64,000 bases of DNA from Chaetoderma sp. LZ-2023a (taxonomy: Eukaryota > Mollusca > Caudofoveata > Chaetodermatida > Chaetodermatidae), in NCBI GenBank assembly GCA_034401795.1, contig CM067367.1:55120384-55184383 (forward strand), read 5' to 3'. The translations under genes were made by a program, and so were the position numbers. Under the pieces are notes generated by a model. The model was given only the letters and a program-made list of their open reading frames with translations. It searched no databases and had not been told where the DNA came from. Of the stretch, positions 54,901-58,465 are shown in pieces. Positions within the stretch are counted from its first letter, which is position 1. Each line of letters begins with the position of its first letter.

Positions 54901-56635
54901 TGCAGTCTGAGTACTGTATCATGTGTTTTCGAGGGTGACGTCATCTCATAATTTCAACTCTAGTGAGGAGGTCAATTGATGTCAATGCTTATGATTTGAG
55001 CAAAGGAGTCTGTCACCAACAGTAATGGCATGAATGGGTCTGATACAGACACAGAAATTAATTTATAGTTGTAAATCAAGTCCAGGTCAAATTCTGCTTT
55101 TCTTTATTTGGGGGGGAAGGGGGTGGGGGGGGCTACCAGGACTGAAGTAGTATCAAATTTCGGCCAAAATATAAACAAAATTAAAATCTGTTTCCTTTTG
55201 TAATTTGGTAATTAAATGTGGTAATGAAAATGAACATAAGTCTTTAGACTACAGGAAAACAAAACAAAAATCGAAATTTATATTGTGCTTGGTAACTAGG
55301 GACTGTTTGAATCGTCAATGCGGGTAAAGAAAAATCACTAGATCGGAAACTTACATAAGCACCCCATGCCAGTTTCACACTTCGGGAGAAATATATATCC
55401 ACCAATCTAAGGAAGAGCCTAGAGCTAGGTTGGAGATCCGGAAAAACTCATTTTCAGTTAGTGGTGAAAACATGGAACAGCTTGCCTTTGCACCTTGTTA
55501 CCGCCCCATCAGTTAATGCCTTTAAGGCCAGGCTTGATAAATATTGGAGGAATCAGAAACTGATGTATAATTATACTGCGCCACTGGAGACCGGAAGTCA
55601 CAGCAGTGTACATCAGTATGAAGATGAAGATCTGAACATAGAGGCATAAACCTGTGGTCACAAACAACCTAAGTAAAGAAATAAATTATTGCTACAGCAA
55701 CTTATCTGCTATGCTACTTGGGACAGCAACTGGCAGATGTTGCCCGACGCGATAACTGGGTTAGTTTGTAACATTTCCTTACAAAGTATCATCATTTTTA
55801 TCATGGGTAAAAAAAGTAAAAATGGAAATGTACATGTTTTTCACTACAATCACATGAAAATGCATAAAATAATCACTTGTTCTACGCGCATCTTTTAAGA
55901 ATTTGCAGATATGGTGTAAAAATACAGTATCTATTTAAATTTAGACATGATTTGTTGATGTCACATAAGCAACGCACACGTGAGAATGTCAAAAGTACAT
56001 ACCCTCGAAATTACAGGGCCCTCGAAAATACCTTCCTGGACGATAATAGACTTGTCAGATATATAAAATGATCTTCTGTTCGCAATCTTAAAATATGGAT
56101 TGAAAAATGTAGGGCTCGTGACTTTGGAATATTGGTAGCCCAGACTAAAATGTAGGAGCCATGGGCTAATGGGGCCCTGCTAATCTTCAACACTGGCTGT
56201 GAGTGTGATGTCATCACATCCACATGGACATCCCACATGGGATTCATTCACACAATTCATCGACTGTGTGACACACGTGACATTTGATCAGTTTTAAAAT
56301 AACTGGGAAGCTTATTGCGCTCGTCCACTAGGCAACGTCTACTTTCATATTATACCAGCTTTTTAATAGAACGTAAACGTCTTATTAAGCTATATACGTG
56401 TTATGTTGTTATTTTCATGTTATCTTTTAAAAACAAAAACCTGTGTGAGAGCGATCTCTAACATAGGAGCCAGTCCCAACGTGATATGAAATAATGGTAT
56501 GCAGTCAACGAATCTGAGTTTGTTGTCTTTTGGCTTCTCGGCAAGCAAAAGTCCATTTACAGCGCAGTGTGGATATTTAGCCGCGTGCAAAAGCAGTTTG
56601 GAGTAAGCTCTCACGTTGACGCTGACATCTGCCAT
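26807..56635 (-). CDS. EMC8: EMC8/EMC9 homologue, complete five-exon gene (whole span)
   Basis: ER membrane protein complex subunit 8/9 (UPF0172 family). In other animals this is a cytosol-facing subunit of the EMC, which inserts tail-anchored and multipass proteins into the ER membrane; its MPN-like fold lacks the JAMM zinc site. Five exons join to a 201-residue protein, close to the roughly 210 residues of vertebrate EMC8/9. Exon phases fit without adjustment: 65 codons; 25 codons plus 2 nt; 1 nt plus 23 codons; 30 codons plus 2 nt; 1 nt plus 56 codons and stop. Family landmarks in order are [12 protein letters not shown] (about 19-30), FVDCIPLFH (about 42-50), GGYYQAN (about 78-84) and DFDNHLDD (about 170-177). 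Introns are about 21.3, 3.5, 2.1 and 2.4 kb. Invertebrates often have a single EMC8/9 gene, so choosing between 8 and 9 is arbitrary. No frameshift or stop was seen, so it looks functional. Confidence 0.95.
27052..27417 (-). repeat. MITE family A, full-length, one hairpin arm deleted
   Basis: Minus-strand ends AATGGACCTTTCCAT (27417) and CTGGAAAGGTGAATT (27052). It keeps the left arm of the core hairpin and the loop TGCTGCCTATGGCA, but the second arm is gone. It has the best preserved CRE-type palindromes (TGACGTCA at about 27085 and 27129, TGACGTCG at about 27143). It sits in EMC8/9 intron 4, about 75 bp from the exon 5 acceptor. Confidence 0.85.
27428..27512. repeat. Short hairpin of family A core type
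   Basis: CTGTTGAATATTTTAAAACTAATTTGACTGG on the left and AAAATTAGTTTTAAAAATAATCAACAG on the right, with loop AACCTGTTGTTTTTCAAG. Confidence 0.7.
27560..27760. repeat. TTAA hairpin MITE, family F, intact
   Basis: 201 bp flanked by perfect TTAA duplicates (27556-27559 and 27761-27764). Ends CCCTTACC and GGTAAGGG; subterminal ACTGATGT and ACATCAGA. The internal palindrome centres on GTCGAAGACAGC. The CCC ends and TTAA targets point to piggyBac-like (or Kolobok-like) mobilisation. Confidence 0.88.
27967..28260 (-). repeat. Decayed family A copies
   Basis: 27967-28010 is one core hairpin arm. 28010-28260 carries a minus-oriented family A body with ATTACGTCGCATGTAGG, one hairpin arm (about 28160-28195), then GTGGGTGAAGCTTAGCTAG and GGGCAGGGCATAGCTA. 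The termini are decayed. Confidence 0.6.
28735..28930. repeat. Family E hairpin MITE, diverged
   Basis: GAAATGATTGGGTCATTAACCGAGCCAGTCATTTC forms the centre, and the flanking arms include GAGCCGCAAATGGACAC. The TTAA ends are no longer clear. Confidence 0.55.
29329..29420 (-). CDS. EMC8: EMC8/9 exon 4 (residues 115-145)
   Basis: A 92-nt exon with acceptor TTTCTGTGTATAG and donor AAAAA|GTGAGTC. It begins VDNSRL, a family landmark, and ends in WVELNK plus two nt of a Lys codon completed by exon 5. It lies in a mostly repeat-poor stretch between MITE clusters. Confidence 0.92.
29640..29945 (+). repeat. Two-unit tandem repeat of about 165 bp
   Basis: AACTTAACAAAGTTTGTA..GCTAACTCTGACAAATATTGA..AACTAATGAAACAGG recurs as AAATTAACAAAGTTTGTAAC..GATAACTCTTGCAAATCTTGA..AACTAATGAAATATC. 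Noncoding. Confidence 0.6.
30028..30127. repeat. Short hairpin of family A core type
   Basis: Arms TGTTGAATATTTTGCAACTAATATGACT and AGTCCCTTTAGTTTCAAAACATTCAACA around TTCCGCCTTAGACAGCAAC. Confidence 0.65.
30510..30676. repeat. TTAA hairpin MITE, family F, 5'-truncated
   Basis: Inverse orientation. It ends TGACATCAGTGTGGTAAGGG then TTAA (30677-30680) and keeps the whole palindrome around GCTGTCTTCCACAGC. The other terminus is cut at about 30510. Confidence 0.75.
31507..31576 (-). CDS. EMC8: EMC8/9 exon 3 (residues 92-114)
   Basis: A 70-nt exon with acceptor CTTCTGCTTTCACAG and strong donor ATG|GTAAGTG. In the only open frame it reads [19 protein letters not shown] followed by LLFM, matching the helix and strand that precede the conserved VDN in EMC8/9. 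The frame agrees with exons 2 and 4. Confidence 0.92.
31726..31940. repeat. TTAA hairpin MITE, family E
   Basis: The centre AATGACTGGCTCGATAACAA and GGCAGTCATT is flanked by GTAGATCAACAAGAGATTATT and AATAGTCTTCTCTAGATCTG. TTAA lies near both ends (31722 and about 31942). It is 150 bp from EMC8/9 exon 3. Confidence 0.7.
31979..32192. repeat. TTAA hairpin MITE, family F
   Basis: TTAA (31975-31978) then CCCTTAGCACTCTGATGTCA. Palindrome around GTCGTAGAGTCATAGACAGC, with an 8-bp duplication in the loop. The right end is decayed to TCAGTGCGTTAAGG. Confidence 0.78.
32220..32290. repeat. Family E terminal fragment
   Basis: GCCAGCCAAAACTAGCC and CACTGGTCTTGAGGAAAGC match the end region of family E only. 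Confidence 0.45.
32300..33360. other. EMC8/9 intron 2, no feature recognised
   Basis: AT-rich, with no repeat family recognised. Short minus-strand frames (for example 32958-33269) have no motif or splice context. Confidence 0.4.
33366..34475. mobile_element. Nonautonomous TIR DNA transposon, about 1.1 kb
   Basis: Ends TACCATATTTCGCCTAATTG and, inverted, TACCATATTTCGCTTAAGTG. They extend further as TIRs containing AAGCC and CTAATAGAAGC. The terminal TA on each side may be the target duplication. Subterminal repeats AGAAGCCCACCCCCTAACT recur at 33415-33430 and 33479-33500. The interior is AT-rich and noncoding. It lies in EMC8/9 intron 2. The superfamily is unresolved; a TA target suggests Tc1/mariner-like or ISL2EU-like mobilisation. 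Confidence 0.75.
34677..34905. repeat. TTAA hairpin MITE, family E
   Basis: Arms GCAGACCAAGAGGACTATT and AATAGTCTTCTCTTGGTCTG around AATGACTGG..TTATCGAGATAGTCATTCC. Ends decayed (GAGGGCTAAATGG). Next to EMC8/9 exon 2. Confidence 0.75.
35043..35119 (-). CDS. EMC8: EMC8/9 exon 2 (residues 66-91)
   Basis: A 77-nt exon with acceptor TTATATTTTCAG and donor AG|GTATCTG. It reads IDTYCKSKN then GGYYQAN, the family's central signature. It ends two nt into an Arg codon completed by exon 3. The exon is flanked by TTAA-type hairpin MITEs at about 34.7-34.9 kb and 35.2-35.5 kb. Confidence 0.93.
35216..35455. repeat. TTAA hairpin MITE, family E
   Basis: TTAA (35212-35215) then CCCTTTAACC. Centre AATGACTGCCTCGGTTATCGAG. 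The right end GACCATTGAAGGG is followed by TTCA, a mutated duplicate. About 95 bp from EMC8/9 exon 2. Confidence 0.8.
35500..35650. repeat. Fragment of the satellite-like dispersed family
   Basis: AAAGGTGAATTCTTCAAAAG, CACCAAGTTTCATTAAAAT and TGGATGGACAGGACAG are the usual 3' portion of the family also seen near 26520-26700. Confidence 0.45.
36346..36421. repeat. (TA)n microsatellite
   Basis: About 37 TA dinucleotides. Confidence 0.95.
36638..36820. repeat. Small TIR MITE (183 bp)
   Basis: Ends GCTGCGTTTACCTG and, inverted, GTTGCGTTTACCTGG. The subterminal GAGGAATGTGGA / TCCACACCTC and GCGGGTTGCGGAA / TTCCGCAA also pair. The target duplication is unclear (TTAA on the left, GTAAAG on the right). 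It interrupts the broken TIR element copy. Confidence 0.65.
37135..37164. repeat. (TA)n tract, left flank of the Tc1 element
   Basis: TA repeats directly abutting the Tc1 left end. A matching tract follows the right end (38820-38853). Confidence 0.9.
37165..38819 (-). mobile_element. Tc1/mariner-superfamily (Tc1-like) transposon
   Basis: 1,655 bp with perfect 24-bp terminal inverted repeats (37165-37188 and 38796-38819; CACCTGTGCAAAAGTTAAGC at the start), inserted in a (TA)n tract as expected for TA target specificity. It encodes one DD34E transposase on the minus strand. Intact ends and a single disabling stop suggest recent activity or mobility in trans. Confidence 0.95.
37485..38510 (-). 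pseudogene. Tc1-like transposase (DD34E), one in-frame stop
   Basis: Cut-and-paste transposase that binds the element's terminal repeats in the nucleus and inserts at TA. The N-terminal part (38510-38118) holds the paired-like helix-turn-helix DNA-binding region: [19 protein letters not shown], then [18 protein letters not shown], and the GRPKKT AT-hook-like basic motif. After a TAG codon at 38115-38117 the same frame continues to 37485. That part contains the catalytic triad: HWSDESRF (first D), [11 protein letters not shown] (second D) and [12 protein letters not shown] (E), with exactly 34 residues between the second D and the E. Total length is about 341 codons, normal for Tc1. The interruption fits a single TGG-to-TAG change of a Trp codon. 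No frameshift was seen, so loss of function is probably recent. Confidence 0.95.
39000..39795 (-). pseudogene. DIRS-type tyrosine recombinase fragment
   Basis: Relic of the integrase-replacing tyrosine recombinase of a DIRS retrotransposon. In minus-strand order: [14 protein letters not shown] and [10 protein letters not shown] (about 39490-39600); [14 protein letters not shown] (about 39440-39475), with the catalytic Arg of the RxSE box; [30 protein letters not shown] (about 39246-39290); and [17 protein letters not shown] (about 39060-39098), with the catalytic HxxR. The frame shifts at least three times, and about 10 residues between the FEPLS and ARRRSE boxes are missing. The terminal Tyr nucleophile was not found. 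The DIRS gag/RT/RNase H relic lies 6 kb away on the same strand, so this may or may not be its third gene. Confidence 0.85.
39800..40560. other. Purine-rich region with (GA)n, no gene
   Basis: Polypurine stretch (39785-40030) including a (GA)n microsatellite. Short frames at 40270-40483 on both strands have no recognisable motif. Confidence 0.45.
39918..39980 (+). repeat. (GA)n microsatellite
   Basis: About 31 GA dinucleotides within a longer polypurine strand. Confidence 0.95.
40900..41460 (+). repeat. ACCGGAAGT-rich segment
   Basis: At least six CCGGAA cores in about 550 bp (AACCGGAAGTTAATC, AACCGGAAACTG, AACCGGAAGTCAGACC, GACCGGAAGTTACG, CAACCGGAAGCGG and others), several matching the ETS consensus ACCGGAAGT. 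It may be a simple-sequence-driven repeat; function is unknown. Confidence 0.55.
41480..42640. other. EMC8/9 intron 1, no feature recognised
   Basis: Contains a C-run near 41491 and short frames without motifs. No repeat family was assigned before family C starts at about 42640. Confidence 0.35.
42640..44412 (+). repeat. Dispersed repeat family C, longest copy (about three internal units)
   Basis: Three passes through the family block order (CACGCTACATTTTGATTGG, AATGGTCCTTAGTCCCTAATC, GTTCTGGAGAA, CCAAGATGGC, CAAGTTCCCTTGAACAAAC, ATCCCTATGCGCTAAGGATG). It ends GTTGACGGATGACGGACGG and ACATTAGCTCACTTGGCCGTTC. The last 40 bp (AGCTCACTTGGCC..CAGGTGAGCT) form a small hairpin. Noncoding in all frames. 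Confidence 0.8.
44413..46009. other. EMC8/9 intron 1, no gene recognised
   Basis: One family A hairpin arm at 44957-44990 (TCAAATTCATTTCAAAATATTC). The palindrome TCCTGAATCAGGA lies near 45931-45943, just left of the DIRS relic. No tyrosine recombinase was found here. Confidence 0.4.
46020..46690 (-). pseudogene. DIRS RNase H domain
   Basis: The RNase H domain of the DIRS polyprotein, which degrades the RNA strand during reverse transcription. Visible in one frame (46688-46149): [15 protein letters not shown] with the first catalytic Asp in [25 protein letters not shown] with the catalytic Glu; [18 protein letters not shown] with the second Asp; and the terminal AAHIPG. A frame change and stops follow. 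After them [17 protein letters not shown] and [20 protein letters not shown] are readable to about 46020, where similarity ends abruptly. The domain order and the HIPG..DALSR block are typical for DIRS and Pao/Gypsy-like RNase H. Confidence 0.88.
46891..47945. mobile_element. hAT-like nonautonomous element (1,055 bp) inside the RT active-site codons
   Basis: Terminal inverted repeats TAGGGCTGCGCG and CGCGCAGCCCTA, flanked by a perfect 8-bp target duplication TATGTAGG (46883-46890 and 47946-47953). An 8-bp duplication with an AGGGCTGCGC end is typical of the hAT superfamily. Subterminal ATATCGGTTTTA-type repeats are mirrored at both ends. The interior is AT-rich and noncoding. It is related to the element at 48489-49556 (shared GTGAGTGAAATTATTAA-like and CCTAAATATT blocks). 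Confidence 0.92.
48489..49556. mobile_element. Related hAT-like insertion (1,068 bp) in the DIRS RT
   Basis: Flanked by a perfect 8-bp duplication CCCAGGAC (48481-48488 and 49557-49564). The left end TTGGGTTGCGCGATTTT resembles the left end of the 46891 element. The right end (GATTTTCGATTAAATA) lacks the expected inverted match, but repeats a block found near the left end (48547-48562). The interior shares several blocks with 46891-47945 in the same orientation, so they are diverged copies. It contains a smaller insertion at 48874-49006. Confidence 0.85.
48874..49006. mobile_element. TA-flanked MITE nested in the hAT-like element
   Basis: About 133 bp with inverted ends TAGGACGAGTTTA (48874-48886) and TAAACTCGTCCTA (48994-49006). 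The outermost TA on each side may be the Tc1/mariner-type target duplication. Noncoding. Confidence 0.65.
49828..51714 (-). pseudogene. DIRS gag-like gene, frameshifted
   Basis: Structural (gag-like) protein of the DIRS element. It opens after a TAG at 51715-51717 with a Cys-rich module: CDECHKF, then VCFRCTKC and CNVC (about 51692-51595), which looks like a treble-clef zinc finger. An acidic Ser-rich stretch [18 protein letters not shown] follows (about 51230). The reading then moves to another frame around 51100 ([41 protein letters not shown]). It moves back near 50750 ([13 protein letters not shown], then a stop at 50575) and continues as [18 protein letters not shown]. It ends in a Lys-rich [13 protein letters not shown] tail (about 49960). 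The frame choice is supported by the second partial copy at 52780-53565. Confidence 0.78.
52420..52788. repeat. Direct repeat R1 next to the gag fragment
   Basis: Matches R2 (53565-53930) in direct orientation: CTCCATCCATGGTAATCCAAT, AGCATGTAGCTCTTGTTGC, TATGCAAACAAGAATGAG, ACCCGGTTCCAGGAG and GAGTATTGATCGAAGGAGAA. It contains a perfect hairpin GGGTACTCGGC..GCCGAGTACCC (52643-52672). Confidence 0.75.
52780..53565 (-). pseudogene. Second partial DIRS gag copy between direct repeats
   Basis: Aligns with 50755-51410 of the first gag: [25 protein letters not shown] and [11 protein letters not shown] correspond to [25 protein letters not shown] and [10 protein letters not shown]. Its upstream part matches in another frame, with similar decay. 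It is bounded precisely by R1 on one side and R2 on the other, and carries neither the zinc-finger start nor the Lys-rich end. It is moderately diverged at DNA level, so it is not a very recent duplicate. Confidence 0.78.
53565..53930. repeat. Direct repeat R2 next to the gag fragment
   Basis: Partner of R1, including CTCCTTCCATGGTAATCC, AGCATGTATTGCTCTTGTTG, TATGCAAACAAGAATGAGTC and GTAAGTATTGATCAAAGGAG. The hairpin seen in R1 is degraded here (GGGTACCCGG..GTGTACCCGG). Confidence 0.75.
53945..54545 (+). repeat. Tandem repeat, about four units of 140-180 bp
   Basis: Units share GAGTTATGCCCCTTT, CGACTTAAGAAATACGAAA, CAGTCTTTCAAGATATTAT, CATTGCTTTGTTATGAGAAG and GAGCAAGTTCGAGTTTCAGG. C-runs expand at 53961-53971 and 54131-54145. 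Noncoding. Confidence 0.75.
55400..55650 (+). pseudogene. LINE C-terminal fragment
   Basis: The C-terminal end of a CR1/jockey-type LINE polyprotein: [20 protein letters not shown], then [19 protein letters not shown]. The SVNAFK(A)RLDKYW block is a common terminus of such elements. A stop follows at 55647. The 5' part is absent, as is usual for 5'-truncated LINE copies. Confidence 0.8.
56441..56635 (-). CDS. EMC8: EMC8/9 exon 1 (start codon, residues 1-65)
   Basis: Encodes the N-terminus from ATG at 56635, in a purine-rich context (AAAATGG). It contains the [17 protein letters not shown] and FVDCIPLFH signatures and ends ALTQ. The donor is CAG followed by GTTTTTG at 56440, the weakest splice site of the gene. 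Phase is 0. Upstream, a CT-rich stretch on the plus strand gives a purine-rich 5' leader; no TATA box is evident. LINE-derived sequence begins within about 150 bp upstream. Confidence 0.94.
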
Positions 56636-56759
56636 TTTCTTTTCTTCTTCTTACTCGTTACTCGTTATGTAGATTTCTCATCTCCTTTTCTAGGTTGACC
56701 CTAAACATCATTTGCAGAAGGCAGGTGGGGGACAGTCATTCAATAGTTTACCAACCTTA

Positions 56760-56905
56760 TGAACCACATATTCCAGACCAACCATATTCCAGATATTATC
56801 AAAGAAGGGTGAATAACTCCAACTCTGAAAAATGGAAAGTCCCCTGTCATACCAAACAATTACCGTGGCATAACCATCTCCATTTTGTCATCTTGTGGTA
56901 GAATG
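56760..56905 (+). pseudogene. LINE RT N-terminal fragment near the EMC8/9 start
   Basis: Reads IPDIIKEG, TPTLKNGKSPVIPNNYRGIT and ISILSSCG, the first RT block (NNYRGIT) of a non-LTR element. Divergent in direction from EMC8/9 exon 1, whose ATG is at 56635. It probably belongs to the same element as 57260-58465. Confidence 0.75.
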
Positions 56906-56989
56906 TCTGAGGATAAACAAAAGCGTACATGTCATTTGGATAAACCAAAGCGAACATGTAATGATCAAAGACAAAGGTAAAGCTTACAG

Positions 56990-57280
56990 AAAATTCAAGC
57001 AAACTAAGCAAATTAATGACTACAGAGTATACCAACAAACAAAATTCTTATTACAAATTGTACATTTTCATATAAAAAACCCCAAAAACCCTTGAAACTT
57101 GAACAAGAAATTCACTAGCTACAAAGATACGACAAACCAAACGTGAATTCGAAAAGAACCTGACCATAGAAACTACAACAAACCCCCAAGGTCTTCTGGA
57201 ATTACGTGAAAAGTAGAACAACCCTGAGAGAAAACATTGGACATCTGAGACCCAGAAAGTGGTAAGATAACCGTAACTGA
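56990..57280 (+). pseudogene. CR1-like LINE linker fragment, inserted
   Basis: TKREFEKNL, then VFWNYVKSRTTLRENIG (about 57190-57240), with a frameshift between. This is the region between endonuclease and RT of CR1/RTE-type LINEs. It lies inside the gap between RT blocks of another LINE, suggesting a nested or chimeric insertion. Confidence 0.7.
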
Positions 57281-58465
57281 TGAACAAATGGGATTTACTG
57301 CAAACTGTTCATCTACAAATGCTGCCTTTATTTTGAGTGAAACTATTGCAGAAGCCAAAAATACAAAAAGTGATCAACACATAGTATTCACGGATGCCAG
57401 CAAAGCCGTTGATATTGTTAATCACAAAGGACTACTTAATACGATATATAACCAGGGAATAACAGGGAAACTATGGACAATTGTTAACAACATGTACGCA
57501 TATATAACATCAGCTGTCAAATGGAGTGGTAACATTTCCAAAACAATCACTGAGAACCAAGGAATCAGACAGGGTGGTGAATCGTCCGCTGATCTGTTTA
57601 ACAGCCGCATTAATCCATTACTAAGAAAATATGAAGACCATCCAGCTGGATTCAGAATTGGAAATATTTCAACATGTGCTGTCATGTGTGCAGATGATCT
57701 TGCTCTGACGGCTACCACTCCAACTTCAATACAACTTCTTACCAACGAAGCACACATAGATGCATCTAATAAATTCTACCTCTTCAGCAGTACTAAAACT
57801 AAACACATGGCAATGAGAAGTACAAAAGCAGCATCCCTATTACTCAATGGTGAACAGCTCGGTAATACAAAGGAAGAGACACATCTTGGAGTAGCTAGAA
57901 CATCAGATGCCAGTAACAAGTGCACAATAGAGGCTAAAATTGGATCCTCAAGAAAGGCAGCATATTCATTCATGGGAGCAGGCCTACATGGATTAAATGG
58001 TTTGAACCCAGTAACCTCAAAACAGCTCTATGACATCTATGTGACCCCCATTCTTCTACATGGTCTTGAGGGATACTCACTCAGACTGAACTTGAAAAGC
58101 TGGATAATTTCTATTGGTCACAACTGAAAGCAATTCAGCATCTGCCAGTTTCAACTGCAAATGCAGCTGTCTACCTACTCTTAGGAACCATACCACCTGA
58201 GGGAGAGCTGCACAAAAGAATACTAAACTTCTTCATACAAATGCTACATCGTCAAAATTCTGTTGAAAGAGAGGTTCTAGAAAGGCAACTGGCTGTAAAA
58301 CTACCATCATCCAATAGCTGGACTGTAAACTAAAGAAAAGCATTCAGCAGTATGAACTACCATCTGCATACTCTCTTCTAGCAAACACCCCTACTAAGGC
58401 AACATGGAAGAAGACAGTCACGTCAAATGTAAACAACTACTGGGAAAACAAACTAAAGGCCTGAA
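57260..58465 (+). pseudogene. LINE RT, 3' two-thirds, plus strand
   Basis: A long open stretch (57288-58127) with QMGFTANCSSTNAAF, VFTDASKAVDIVNHKGL (palm Asp), NQGIRQGGESSADLFN (RQGG block) and CAVMCADDLALTAT (catalytic ADD). After a frame change near 58080 the C-terminal portion continues: LKAIQHLPVSTANAAVYLLL, GTIPPEGELHKRILNFF, ERQLAVKLPSSNSW, YELPSAYSLL and NYWENKLKA, ending at about 58465. Apart from that shift and a stop near 58331 it is well preserved. The catalytic tetrad reads CADD instead of the usual Y/FADD. Confidence 0.88.
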
